A DNA stretch of 64,000 nt. Origin: DAISKN01 sp963716925. GTDB taxonomy: Bacteria > Acidobacteriota > Vicinamibacteria > Marinacidobacterales > SMYC01. The notes beneath the pieces were generated by a model, which was not told the DNA's origin, did not search any database, and worked only from the letters and a program-made list of their open reading frames with translations. The stretch lies in NCBI GenBank assembly GCA_963716925.1, contig CAVQUX010000010.1, forward strand, positions 1,364,001 through 1,428,000, in the 5' to 3' direction. A program made the translations under genes and the position numbers. Of this stretch, positions 1 through 8,489 are shown one piece after another (the stretch's first letter is position 1; every line of letters begins with the position of its first letter).

Positions 1-1536
1 TCCGCCCCTCTCGACGGCGTCGAGCCCCGCGAAGGGGATGTAGAACGCATCGGAACGGTAGAACACCGGCTCGACAGGGGACCCCCGGTAGGGATCGAAC
101 GTGGCGATCGACTCTCCACGCTCTTCGAGGATACGAGAGAGCGACGGATGGACTTTCGAGAAATCGAGCTCCCGGTGATCGTGGGTGACGAGGAACTCGG
201 CGTCCGCGGGGAGCTCGCCCTCGCCGGCGCAATCCCGTTCTTCGACCGCGAAGGCCGGAGGCCTTCTCCGGTCGGCGTTGATCGCGGGAGCTCCATAGCC
301 GCGGCAGACGAGGATGCGTGTCTGGGGCTTGAAGTTCTCGGCGACGAACGAGGCGGCCTGGAGGCGTGTGTCTTCCCGGGCAGCGATTCGATCGAAGGCC
401 GACGAGGCCAGAAGAGGCGGCGCGAGGAGAGCGAGGACGGCGGCGGCGCTCGCGATCGCGCGCATCCGCATCGAAGGGATGCGCTCCAGAAGAGAGAGAA
501 CGACGTCCGCGGCGAAGACCAGCAGAAGCGGAAACAGCGGGAGGATGTATCGGGGAAACGTGATGCGAGCCGACGACATGAGCGCGAAGAAGGGAACGGC
601 GAAAGAGAGCAGGACGACGTCCGAGCGCTGCCTCCGGAGGATCGCGCGAGCGAGTCCGAGGGCGGAAAAGAGGTAGAGCGGCCATCCGAGCCCCTGCGGA
701 AGCGTGAGCTTCAGGTGATCCCAGAGCGCGAGGTCTCCCGTGCGGTACAGAAAATCCTCGAGATGGATCATGTCGCGCCGAAACTCGTCGAATCGCAGGA
801 ACACGAAAGGCGAGGTGAGGGCGAAGGCCGCCGCCGAGGCCGCGGCCGCGAGGGCGAGCCGGGACCAGGCTTCCCGCCACCGGTAGAAGGCGGCGACCCC
901 GATGGGAATCAGCACGATCCCCACATTGTACTTCGAAGAGATCGCGAGGCCGGCGAGGACGCCGGCGAGAGCGAAGTTGCGCGCCGTCGGGGCCGAAGAG
1001 GCTCGACAGGCATAGACGAGCGAAAGGGTGACGAAGAGGGTCGCGAGCACGTCCACCGTGGCGAAGTGCGAGTCGCGCACGTGGATGTGACAAACCGCGA
1101 GCGCGAAAGCCGCGAGGAGCGCCGCCCCCCTCCGACCGTAGGCGGCGAGGGAGAGAGTGTAGATCGCGAGGACCGTGGCGACGCCCGCGGCGGCGTTCAC
1201 CGCGCGGGAGATTCGGTAGTGGAGTCCCGGCCGGGTCACCGCGATATCGAACAAGAAATCCCGGGGCTCCTGGTAGCGTCCGATGAGCTTTCCCGCTGCG
1301 TAGTAGGCGTCGAGCGAGAGGGTATCGACGTAGAACGGGAGACCCGGGTAGAAGAAGCTACCCGGGTGCCAGTTTCCCGTCGCGAAAATGTGCTGCGCCC
1401 GGCCCACGACGCGATCCTCGTCGGGACGAGCCATCGGAAGGGGAATACCGTAGTCGATACCCCAGAATCGAAGAAGAGAAGCGAGGGCGAGGGCGAAGCC
1501 GAGAGCGCCGAAGGTCTCGATCCGAAGTCGGCTCAC
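1..1536 (-). CDS. ArnT/PMT-like membrane glycosyltransferase, C-terminus off the window
   Basis: An integral membrane glycosyltransferase of the GT39/ArnT type, expected to move a sugar from a polyprenyl-phosphate donor at the inner membrane. I translated the minus strand by hand from a GTG at 1536 and sampled the frame down to base 1 without meeting a stop; 512 codons are present. The N-terminus has a hydrophobic segment, then an acidic loop (PLPMARPDEDRV) and a later HVRDSHFATVD stretch, both in the places where this fold carries its periplasmic acidic residues. The rest alternates hydrophobic helices and short loops, ending in a soluble part (HRELDFSKVHPSLSRI). The GTG overlaps the TGA of the upstream methyltransferase by four bases, so the two are translationally coupled. 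The acceptor is unknown. Confidence 0.8.
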   Translation of the reverse strand, partial: MSRLRIETFGALGFALALASLLRFWGIDYGIPLPMARPDEDRVVGRAQHIFATGNWHPGSFFYPGLPFYVDTLSLDAYYAAGKLIGRYQEPRDFLFDIAVTRPGLHYRISRAVNAAAGVATVLAIYTLSLAAYGRRGAALLAAFALAVCHIHVRDSHFATVDVLATLFVTLSLVYACRASSAPTARNFALAGVLAGLAISSKYNVGIVLIPIGVAAFYRWREAWSRLALAAAASAAAFALTSPFVFLRFDEFRRDMIHLEDFLYRTGDLALWDHLKLTLPQGLGWPLYLFSALGLARAILRRQRSDVVLLSFAVPFFALMSSARITFPRYILPLFPLLLVFAADVVLSLLERIPSMRMRAIASAAAVLALLAPPLLASSAFDRIAAREDTRLQAASFVAENFKPQTRILVCRGYGAPAINADRRRPPAFAVEERDCAGEGELPADAEFLVTHDHRELDFSKVHPSLSRILEERGESIATFDPYRGSPVEPVFYRSDAFYIPFAGLDAVERGG

Positions 1537-2243
1537 GGACAATCTTCGGGTCTCTTCCGGGCCTCTACGGTGGCGAGAAACCTCAGTCCCGGGAAGGGCA
1601 CGAGCGCGTCCGCTACCGACACCAGCCATCCGAGCTTCTGCGGATTGCGGTTCACGGCGCGAAACGCGAAGGGGAGTGTCGCGAAGATCCCGGAGCGCCG
1701 CGTCACCTCGAATCCGCTGCTCGCCATGAGCTCGAGGTACTCACCGAGAGGCCGATCGCCCGGATGGCGCTCGACCGCCGAAGTGCGGGTGAGCTTTCCC
1801 GAGAACAGGAAGCGGATTCTGGAATGGAGGTGGGCCAGGTTGGGAACGCTCAGGAGAAGTCCGCCCCCGGGCTTCAGCACCCGCGCGATCTCGAAGAGCG
1901 CCCTCCGCTGCTCCAGGAGGTCCACGTGCTCGAGAACGTCGAGGCAGAGCGCCTGGTCGAAGACTCCGGATTCGAAGGGAAGCGCGAGCAGGTCGGCTCG
2001 CTTCACGCTCGCGGACTCGTAGGCCGCGTCCACTCCCAGGATGTCCCACCCTCGCCCGCGATAGCGTTCGACGAGCGCACCCTCGCCCGCCCCGACGTCG
2101 AGGATCCTCGCCGTCTTCGGGATCTTCTCCAGCGCTTCGTCCACCCACCGGAGCTTCCGGACGTAGATCGGAGCGTAGCTCCAATGCGGGTCCAGGTGGC
2201 GGTGGTAGTCGCCGCGCTGGGCGTACTCGCCGGTTGCGGTCAC
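1533..2243 (-). CDS. Class I SAM-dependent methyltransferase
   Basis: A 236-residue methyltransferase of the Methyltransf_11 type, transferring a methyl group from S-adenosylmethionine to an unknown acceptor. The SAM-binding motif I (LDVGAGEG) is at about residues 48-55, the acidic end of strand 2 (LGVDA) near 69-73, and a QALCLDVLEHV motif near 98-108. The C-terminus has a basic hydrophobic patch of the kind seen in methyltransferases from polysaccharide and lipid clusters. It lies between fdhD (4 bases away) and the ArnT-like glycosyltransferase (four-base overlap), all on the minus strand. The pairing with a membrane glycosyltransferase suggests glycan or polyprenyl-lipid modification, but that is inference from context. 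Confidence 0.8.
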   Translation of the reverse strand: MTATGEYAQRGDYHRHLDPHWSYAPIYVRKLRWVDEALEKIPKTARILDVGAGEGALVERYRGRGWDILGVDAAYESASVKRADLLALPFESGVFDQALCLDVLEHVDLLEQRRALFEIARVLKPGGGLLLSVPNLAHLHSRIRFLFSGKLTRTSAVERHPGDRPLGEYLELMASSGFEVTRRSGIFATLPFAFRAVNRNPQKLGWLVSVADALVPFPGLRFLATVEARKRPEDCP

Positions 2244-2247
2244 GGGG

Positions 2248-3024
2248 TCAGGCGATCCGCTCGGCGCCGCAGTAGACGTTCATCGAGCTGCCGCGAAGGA
2301 AGCCGACGAGCGCCATGCGGGAGCTTTCCGCGAGATCGACCGCGAGGCTCGAGGCCGCCGAGACCGAGGCGACGAAGGGGATCCTCGCCATCAGGGCTTT
2401 CTGCACGATCTCGAAGCTCGAGCGCCCGCTCACTACCAGGACCTTCTCCGAGAGCGGAAGGCTGTCCGCGAGAAGCGCCGCTCCCACCACTTTGTCCACG
2501 GCGTTGTGGCGGCCGATGTCTTCCCGCAGGAGGAGGAGGTTGCCTTCGCGGTCGAAGAGTCCCGCGGCATGGATGCCGCCGGTCTCGTCGAACCCCGCCT
2601 GTCCCGCGCGCATCTTGTCGACGAGGCCATAGAGGAGGGCGGGCGAGACCTTCAAGTCGTCGTCCCGGATCGGCGGCGCCTGCAGCCGCACGGACTCGAT
2701 GGTGAGCTTTCCGCAGAGGCCGCAGCTCGAGGCGGAGACGAAGTTCCGCTGCCAGCCTCGCTTGGCGAGCGCCGTCCCGTCCGTCGAGACGACCTCGACC
2801 ACGTTTCCAAAATCGGATTTCCGCGGATCGCGACGGCGGCCGACGGATTCGAGCTCGCGCTTTCCCCTGAGGAGTCCCTCGGTGAAGAGGAACCCGCAGG
2901 CCAGCTCCTCGTCGTTTCCCGGGCTCCGCATCACCACGGCGACGCTCTTTCCGTTGAGACGCACCTCGAGCGGCTCCTCGACGGCGATCCGGTCCCGAAG
3001 GCGTTCCCTCGAAGAACCCGTCAC
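2248..3024 (-). CDS. fdhD: Formate dehydrogenase accessory sulfurtransferase FdhD
   Basis: FdhD carries sulfur from the cysteine desulfurase IscS to the molybdenum cofactor of formate dehydrogenases, and is needed for their activity. The 258-residue protein is normal length. It carries the family's CxxC as SSCGLCGK, with cysteines at about residues 101 and 104, the N-terminal PLEVRLNG strand, the SPGNDEELACGFLFTEG segment and the later EDIGRHNAVDKV motif. The ATG at 3024 fits the family start. No formate dehydrogenase subunit is in the window, so its target is elsewhere in the genome. It reads into the methyltransferase and glycosyltransferase, with no functional link visible. Confidence 0.95.
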   Translation of the reverse strand: MTGSSRERLRDRIAVEEPLEVRLNGKSVAVVMRSPGNDEELACGFLFTEGLLRGKRELESVGRRRDPRKSDFGNVVEVVSTDGTALAKRGWQRNFVSASSCGLCGKLTIESVRLQAPPIRDDDLKVSPALLYGLVDKMRAGQAGFDETGGIHAAGLFDREGNLLLLREDIGRHNAVDKVVGAALLADSLPLSEKVLVVSGRSSFEIVQKALMARIPFVASVSAASSLAVDLAESSRMALVGFLRGSSMNVYCGAERIA

Positions 3025-3120
3025 CCGGTCGACGGAAGTGAATGCGGAACGCTCCTTGCGAGTGGAAACGGAGATGGGAATACCCTCCTGTGCCGCGATT
3101 TTAGCAGGAAACAGGCCGCC

Positions 3121-4698
3121 TCAGAGGCCGCGCGCGACCTCGCCCTCGTGCTCCCGCCTCTCCGCGAGCTCCCGCGCCGAGCCCGGGGGGAACCACAGCG
3201 AGACGAAGACGGCGGCGAAGGCGATGACGATCCCCACCAGGAACGTCGAGTGCAGTCCGTCGGCGAGCGCGTTCCGGAGCCACTCGAGGGCATCGGGGGA
3301 GATTGCGGCCCGCGTCGTTTCCTGCACGATGGCGTCGGGCCTCGAGGCGAGCTCGATGAGAGCGGGGTCGGACGTCGAGCGGCTCTCGGCGACCACTTGA
3401 TGGGTGAGGACCGCACCCATCAGCGCCACTCCGACGGTGCCGCCGATGGTGCGAAAGAAAATCGACGCGGAGGTAGCGGTCGCGATGAGCCTTTTCGTGA
3501 CGGAGTTCTGGACGCCGAGGAGCATGGTGACCATGGTGAAGCCCAACCCCACGCCGAGTACTCCCATCGCGAGCCAGACCTCTCGATAGGACGAGTGGAC
3601 GCCGAGCCTCGCCAGCCCGACGAAGCCGAGGGTGAAGAAGATGCTCCCCAGGATCACCAGGGGCCGGTAGCCGGCGCGGAGGATGAGCCAGCCGCTCACG
3701 ACGGAAAGCGTGACCCAGGTGAGCATCAGCGGCGTCAGCGCCAATCCCGCGCGAGTGGCCGAGCCGAAGAGCACCCCCTGGACGAAGAGCGGCACGAAGG
3801 AGATCGCCCCGAAGAGACCCATTCCCATGAAGAATCCGAGAACGCTCGACACGCTGAAGACCCGGTTCCGGAAGAGCTCCATGGGGAGGAGAGGCTCTTT
3901 CGCCTTCCGCTCGAGGCGGAGGAAGAGGAAGCACGTCAAAGCCGAGCCGAGGAGGAGCAGCGCCACGGAAGCGCTGCGGACGCCGTCGCCAATCTCGATG
4001 AGGGCCACGAGGAGAAGAGTCACCGACGCGGAGAGCGATAGAACGCCGCCGATGTCGATGGTGTGCTCGGGCCTTTCGCGCGCAGGCTCGGTCAGCGCGC
4101 GATGGATGACGTAGGTCGCGGCGAGCCCGAAGGGAACGTTCACGATGAACACCCAGCGCCAGGAGAGAAGGTCGGTGATGACTCCGCCGGCGAGCGGTCC
4201 GACCATGCTGGCGATGCCCCAGACGGAGCTGAAGACGCCCTGGATCCGGGCGCGGTCCTCGAGGGAGTAGATGTCGCTCAGGATGGTCGAGCCCACGGGG
4301 AACACCCCGCCGGCGCCGAGCCCCTGCACCGCGCGGGCGAATACCAGGAAGGACATCGACTGCGCGAGACCCGCGAGCACCGAGCCCAGGAGGAAGAGTC
4401 CAATGCTCGCCATGTAGTACGGCTTTCGGCCATAGATGTCGGAGAGACGTCCCCAGAGGGGCACGCTCACCGTCGAGGTGAGGAGGTAGACGGAAAAGAC
4501 CCAGCTATAGATGTTGAGGCCCCCGAGGCTCGCGACCAGGGTGGGCATGGCCGTCGCCACCACCGTCTGCTCGATGGCCGCGAGGAAGATCCCGAGGAGG
4601 AGCCCCACCGTCACCCAACTGCGGCGCCTGCGGGAGAGCGGATTTCTGGCGTCGAAGGCGTTGGCGACGGGCGCCTCCGTGACCGCAGCTTCATTCAT
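3121..4698 (-). CDS. MFS multidrug efflux transporter, DHA2 (EmrB/QacA) family
   Basis: A drug:proton antiporter of the 14-helix DHA2 family in the inner membrane, 525 residues, which is typical. After a basic N-terminus (SRRRRS) the first helix carries the family signature VTVGLLLGIFLAAIEQTVV, followed by TAMPTL. The MFS motif A loop appears as WGRLSDIYGRKP, and the PVGSTILSDIYSLEDRAR stretch follows helix 4. The start at 4698 gives a normal 30-residue cytoplasmic tail. There is no MarR or TetR regulator and no membrane-fusion protein beside it. It is separated from fdhD by 96 bases and divergent from the next gene. The substrate cannot be read from sequence. Confidence 0.9.
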   Translation of the reverse strand: MNEAAVTEAPVANAFDARNPLSRRRRSWVTVGLLLGIFLAAIEQTVVATAMPTLVASLGGLNIYSWVFSVYLLTSTVSVPLWGRLSDIYGRKPYYMASIGLFLLGSVLAGLAQSMSFLVFARAVQGLGAGGVFPVGSTILSDIYSLEDRARIQGVFSSVWGIASMVGPLAGGVITDLLSWRWVFIVNVPFGLAATYVIHRALTEPARERPEHTIDIGGVLSLSASVTLLLVALIEIGDGVRSASVALLLLGSALTCFLFLRLERKAKEPLLPMELFRNRVFSVSSVLGFFMGMGLFGAISFVPLFVQGVLFGSATRAGLALTPLMLTWVTLSVVSGWLILRAGYRPLVILGSIFFTLGFVGLARLGVHSSYREVWLAMGVLGVGLGFTMVTMLLGVQNSVTKRLIATATSASIFFRTIGGTVGVALMGAVLTHQVVAESRSTSDPALIELASRPDAIVQETTRAAISPDALEWLRNALADGLHSTFLVGIVIAFAAVFVSLWFPPGSARELAERREHEGEVARGL

Positions 4699-4766
4699 GT
4701 TCGCGAGGAGCTATCTTATCGCAATCGACCCGCTCGATCGGACGCGCTAATCTGGAGCTCCAATCC

Positions 4767-6173
4767 ATGCGCGGACGCTTCGCAATCTACGCCTTCGTTC
4801 TGGCGATCTTCGCCGCGAGCGAGATCCTCGGGCGGGTTCTCGGAATCCGCTTCGCCACCGAGACTCTCGGTACTTTCTACCAGTACCTCGACGCCGAGAT
4901 CCTCAGGGAAGACCTCGCGCAGGGCCTCTACTACCTCCACGCGCAGCCCCCGCTCTTCAACCTCAAGCTCGGGGTCGTGTTGAAGCTCTTTCCAGAGTCG
5001 TACCCTTTGGCCTTTTCGATCGTCATGGGAGCCTCTGCGCTCCTGCTCCTTCTTGCCATGGCCTGGCTCATGAAGCGGCTGGGAACTCCCGACTGGCTCG
5101 CGGGCGGAATCGTTCTCTTCTTCGCTCTTTCTCCCAACTTCCTCGTCTATCGCAACTGGCTCTTCTACACTCTTCCGATCGCACTGATGCTGGTTGCCGG
5201 AGGCGTGGGGCTCCAGCTCTATGTGGACAGCGGCCGCAAGATAGCGCTCGCATCGTTCGTCGCGATGGCGAGCGCGGTGATGCTGACGCGCTCGGTCTTC
5301 CACCCGCTTTGGCTCGTCCTGATAATGGCGGCGGTGCTCCCGTTTCTCGCCCGCCGCGAGCGACGGCGGCTCGCCTTCGCTTCCCTCGTGCCTCTCCTCG
5401 TCTCAGGTCTCGTGTTCGTGAAGAATCAGCACCTCGTCGGGAGCTTCAGCGCGAGCACCTGGCTCGGTTTGAGTCTCGCAAAGCGATGGCCTCTCTCCGA
5501 GGAGGAGATGAAGGAGCTCAAGAATGCGGGAGTGATCCCGCCCCACTGGCATCGGCGGCCGTTTCAGGAGCCCGACGAGCTGAGGGTGCATGGTTTCTTC
5601 GAAGACGATGGACCCTCGCACCATCCCGCCCTCGACGCGCCCTACAAGACGAACGGGGAGCCGAACTTCAATCATCGAGACTACGTCGAGATCTCGGACG
5701 GCCTCCTCGAGGGAGACCTGCGCCTCATTCGACGCTTTCCCGGGAGATATCTCGAACGAACGGCGACGGCCCTTCTCTTGTTTCTCCAGCCGGGCCCCAA
5801 CTCGGTGCATTTCCTGGTGGACTACGACTTCGAGCGCGTTCACCGCTACCGTGATTTCCTCACGCGGTATGTTTTTCTGGGAGGCCGCGTCGAGCGTCCG
5901 ATTCGTATGCTCGACCCGCGCCCGAACCTCCTCGTCGTCATCTTCCCGCTGCTCCTGGGCGTCGGGGCCTGGAGCATCCGACGCGGACCGGCGGAGCACC
6001 GCGCGCTCCACGCCTACATGCTGGTCACGGTCCTCTGGGTGACGGCGGTCTGTTGCCTGGTGGAGATTGGCGAGAACGACCGGATGCGGTGGGAGATCGA
6101 GCCGTTTCTCGCGATCTGGGGCGCGTGCCTCGTGTCGACCCTTTCAAAACTCAGAGGCTGGAGAGCCCGTTAG
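4767..6173 (+). CDS. Multi-pass membrane protein, GT39/PMT-like glycosyltransferase
   Basis: A 468-residue membrane protein with about nine or ten hydrophobic segments. Early in the protein (residues 50-66) it has an amphipathic loop with LREDLAQGLYYLHAQPPLFN; the H-x-QPPLF element is characteristic of the first periplasmic loop of ArnT/PMT-type glycosyltransferases. Residues 240-330 form a long soluble insertion rich in Glu, Pro and His, and the last helices are followed by a short basic tail (KLRGWRAR). It is probably a polyprenyl-phosphate-sugar-dependent transferase, but the fold assignment rests on topology and this one motif. It is divergent from the MFS gene and stands alone. Confidence 0.65.
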   Translation: MRGRFAIYAFVLAIFAASEILGRVLGIRFATETLGTFYQYLDAEILREDLAQGLYYLHAQPPLFNLKLGVVLKLFPESYPLAFSIVMGASALLLLLAMAWLMKRLGTPDWLAGGIVLFFALSPNFLVYRNWLFYTLPIALMLVAGGVGLQLYVDSGRKIALASFVAMASAVMLTRSVFHPLWLVLIMAAVLPFLARRERRRLAFASLVPLLVSGLVFVKNQHLVGSFSASTWLGLSLAKRWPLSEEEMKELKNAGVIPPHWHRRPFQEPDELRVHGFFEDDGPSHHPALDAPYKTNGEPNFNHRDYVEISDGLLEGDLRLIRRFPGRYLERTATALLLFLQPGPNSVHFLVDYDFERVHRYRDFLTRYVFLGGRVERPIRMLDPRPNLLVVIFPLLLGVGAWSIRRGPAEHRALHAYMLVTVLWVTAVCCLVEIGENDRMRWEIEPFLAIWGACLVSTLSKLRGWRAR

Positions 6174-6180
6174 AGAGGGG

Positions 6181-6208
6181 TTGTTCCCGGTTATGGCGGT
6201 GCTATTAT
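6181..6208 (+). promoter_or_regulatory. Candidate promoter of vapBC
   Basis: A TTGTTC hexamer (6181-6186) and a TATTAT hexamer (6203-6208) are 16 bases apart and match -35 and -10 consensus well for such GC-rich DNA. Transcription would begin near 6215, so the preferred start codon at 6217 would lie almost at the 5' end of the mRNA (leaderless). Two further in-frame ATGs at 6193 and 6211 would fall at or before the transcript start. Confidence 0.5.
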
Positions 6209-6216
6209 GTATGTGT

Positions 6217-6459
6217 ATGAAGCGTACCACGATAATGCTTCCCCCGGAGCTGAAAGCCCGGGCCGAGCGACGCGCGTACGAGCTCGGTGTTTCGTTCGGC
6301 GAACTGGTGAGGGAAACACTTCAGGGCGCTCTCGAGAGCGGTGAGGAGCGGAGAACCGACGATCCTCTATTCAAAGATGAGGCCGTGTATAAAGGGAATA
6401 CGCCCAAGGACCTGGCAGAAAGACACGACGAGTACCTCTACGGCGACGAGGGCGGGTAG
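6217..6459 (+). CDS. VapB-like ribbon-helix-helix antitoxin
   Basis: A predicted DNA-binding antitoxin of about 80 residues that would neutralise the PIN-domain toxin encoded next to it and repress the operon. The N-terminus MKRTTIMLPPELKARAERRA is a typical CopG/Arc ribbon-helix-helix: a beta strand followed by helix 1, with helix 2 in YELGVSFGELVRETLQ. The acidic C-terminal half (DDPLFKDEAVYKG) is the toxin-wrapping part seen in this antitoxin group. I chose the ATG at 6217 because the RHH strand must begin there; ATGs at 6193 and 6211 would add residues with no counterpart. It is followed after three bases by the toxin gene. Confidence 0.85.
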   Translation: MKRTTIMLPPELKARAERRAYELGVSFGELVRETLQGALESGEERRTDDPLFKDEAVYKGNTPKDLAERHDEYLYGDEGG

Positions 6460-6462
6460 AGG

Positions 6463-6867
6463 TTGATCTTCGTCGACACGGGCGCCTTCATCGCCCGCTA
6501 TCTTCGGCGCGACGAACACCACCGCCCGGCGACCCGCTCTTGGAAAACTCTCGTTCGTCGGGATTGGAAGTGCTTTACCAGCAACTTCGTCCTGGATGAG
6601 ACGTTCACCTTGCTCGCCCGTCGGAGTTCGTACTCCTTTGCTGCGGCGCGCGCGCGCACTCTTTACGCCTCCAAGGCTCTTCAGATACTCCGCCCCACAT
6701 TGGAGGATGAGCACCAGGCTCTCTCGCTTTTCGAAAAGTACGCGGATCAAGAAGTCAGTTTCACCGATTGCATCTCCTTCGCCCTCATGAAGAGACAACA
6801 CATCCGGCGCGCGTTCGCGTTCGACCGCCATTTCAAGGACGCGGGGTTCGAGCTGTGGCCGGCCTGA
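6463..6867 (+). CDS. VapC-like PIN-domain toxin ribonuclease
   Basis: A 134-residue PIN-domain protein, expected to be a magnesium-dependent endoribonuclease and the toxin of this pair. The acidic residues of the PIN site are all present: D5 in FVDTGAF, E46 in VLDETF, D102 in FTDCISFALM and D121 in FDRHF. The start codon is TTG at 6463, three bases after the antitoxin stop, an arrangement that keeps toxin translation coupled and low. Its last 35 bases overlap the 3' end of the convergent pseudogene. The catalytic residues look intact, so the pair is probably functional. Confidence 0.9.
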   Translation: MIFVDTGAFIARYLRRDEHHRPATRSWKTLVRRDWKCFTSNFVLDETFTLLARRSSYSFAAARARTLYASKALQILRPTLEDEHQALSLFEKYADQEVSFTDCISFALMKRQHIRRAFAFDRHFKDAGFELWPA

Positions 6868-7488
6868 GCAGGCTCTCCAGAAGCCGCGCCTTGGTCGTTC
6901 CGTCGAACGCGAGGCGATGGCCCAGCAGCAACTCCGAAGTCAGGTTCTCGCTCATCACGCTTCCTTCGGGACCGTGTGGAATGTCGGCGTCGATGGCATG
7001 AACGGCCTCGTGCGCGAGCACACGTCCTAGAGCGCGCGCGAGCGCGTGGGCTTTTCTGGCGTCGTGAAGCATCTGGTTACCGTCGACCGCGAGGCCGATG
7101 ATGCGCTCCACCACCGGAACGAAGATGTAAGACCGTGCCCGCGTGCCGCGTTCTTTCGAGGATCGCGCCCATCGCCTCTCCCGGCAGGGTCCAGCCTTCG
7201 GCGGAGCGGGGCATGAGGACGATGCGAATGGCGTGGGCGTCCGCTTTCCGAGATCTTCCGGAGAGCCGACGAAGAAGCTCAGCTCGATCCGCGCTTCGGC
7301 AAAAGATCGACCGGGCCTCGCTTTCGAGCGCTTTTCGAGCTCCGGCGGACAGTTTGTTCAGGAGGAGCTTGTAGTCGGACCAGAAGAGCTCGATCCGAGG
7401 TCTTCCAGCGCTGCATTGGTCTGCGAGAAACCCGCATTTGCCAGCCGAGGATCATCCAAAGAGCGAGTCCAGCGAAGCTGCGCGTCAT
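6833..7488 (-). pseudogene. Frameshifted secreted protein with an HEXXH motif
   Basis: A small exported protein of unknown function, broken by several frameshifts. The start MTRSFAGLALWMILGW at 7488 is a signal peptide. Translation then has to move between frames to give a continuous protein: RIELFWSDYKLLLNKLS, then SFAEARIELSFFVGSPEDLG, then AIRIVLMPRSAEGWTLPG, then YIFVPVVERIIGLAVDGNQM. The last frame runs openly to 6833 and holds LGRVLAHEAVHAIDADIPHG, whose HEAVH is a zinc-metallopeptidase-type HEXXH with a further His downstream. At least three single-base shifts are needed. The pieces make one sensible protein when joined, so the breaks are recent or are sequence errors. The 3' end overlaps vapC. 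Confidence 0.6.
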
Positions 7489-7547
7489 GTCCCCTCCTGA
7501 TTCGGAGGGCAGACTAGGAAACGGTCCGGAAGACGTTAAGGAACGGA

Positions 7548-7569
7548 AGGTGAGTTGAAGGTAAGTTGA
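7548..7569. repeat. Tandem 11-bp direct repeat
   Basis: AGGTGAGTTGA (7548-7558) and AGGTAAGTTGA (7559-7569) are adjacent and match at 10 of 11 positions; a degenerate third unit follows at 7570-7580. Adjacent 11-bp direct repeats are the usual binding-site form for OmpR/PhoB-type winged-helix proteins, one of which is encoded at 8490. The repeat sits about 60 bases upstream of the signal-peptide start of the HEXXH gene. Confidence 0.55.
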
Positions 7570-7580
7570 GGTGAGGAGTT

Positions 7581-8449
7581 AACCGGGTGATTTTCTTGGC
7601 TTTCCGGCGTATGATTTTGGCCTTCCAGTAATCGGAGTCGGGTCGCGTTTACGGGGAAAATCGGGACGCACCGTCGTCTGCTCGCCAAGATCCGCGGTCA
7701 TTTGGACCGCGGACTCGCGAGAGCTGTCGGCGATTCGTCACTGGTCTACCGACGTTTTGGGGTGGATGTAGGTGGGAATCGACCAAGGATCCACCACCGT
7801 CGAACCGAAAGCCGGGCCACTTAGGCCCCTCTGGAGCGGCGTCGGAACCTGGTCCGCCGTCGACCTCGCGTGCCAGCGCGAGGGAAAGCCGGAGCCGGCC
7901 CGCCGGAGGCGGAACCGCGTCGTGGTTCGAACGAAGTGCCACGGACACCAAGGGGCAGCGCTCCGTCTCCTCGAGAGAGAGGGCTTTCTCGAGGGGCTCG
8001 ACGAAGTTGACGTCGACGGAATAGGTTGGCTCCCGGCCCGGCGAGACTGGACACCAACCCGGCGAACCGCCAGCCGTCACTGGGCGCTGACGGTCGCGGA
8101 GATCCGAGAACTACCGGCGGTCGTAGCTTTCTCTCGTCCTTCACTTGGAAGTGCTGGCTGCGCGAGGATCCGAGATCATGAAGCTCGCGCCGGCGAGACG
8201 GGGCTCCTCGGTCCCGTACCGCAAAGACCGTTCTTGTCTCCGAGAACAAGGCGCAGCACTTCAACGACTGGCGCGGATCCGCAAAGCGAGGCGGGAGGCA
8301 TGGCGAGGATTCGAAGCAGCACGCGAGCGGACGCGTCCAGAGGGTCGGGCCATCGAGACTGCCCTCGGTTTGCCGCCCGCTTCCGCGATGGCAACGAGGT
8401 CCCCCTCCGATTGGCCGATCTCGAGGATACGCCTTAAGAAGCCCGAGCA
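7581..8449. other. Gene-poor stretch, no recognised content
   Basis: I looked at all frames of this stretch and recognised no protein family, signal peptide or RNA gene. Open frames exist on both strands but are compositionally biased and rich in Arg, Pro and Gly, as expected from GC-rich non-coding DNA. It could hold decayed sequence, since both neighbours are broken genes. Confidence 0.5.
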
Positions 8450-8455
8450 TATAAT
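8450..8455 (+). promoter_or_regulatory. Consensus -10 box before the winged-helix gene
   Basis: A perfect TATAAT lies 34 bases before the ATG at 8490, in an otherwise GC-rich stretch. No convincing -35 hexamer is present at 16-18 bases upstream, which would suit activation by a DNA-binding protein. The predicted transcript start is near 8462. Confidence 0.4.
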
Positions 8456-8489
8456 TCCGTGTCTTTCAGAAAGCGGCCGATGTGCCGTC

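Noticed and set aside
148..2022. A 624-codon plus-strand open frame at the left end
   Set aside because: It is antisense to the glycosyltransferase and methyltransferase and reads as an Arg/Glu-rich random sequence.
7649..8080. A 143-codon minus-strand open frame in the gene-poor stretch
   Set aside because: No similarity to any family I know, no signal peptide, and a composition typical of GC-rich non-coding frames.
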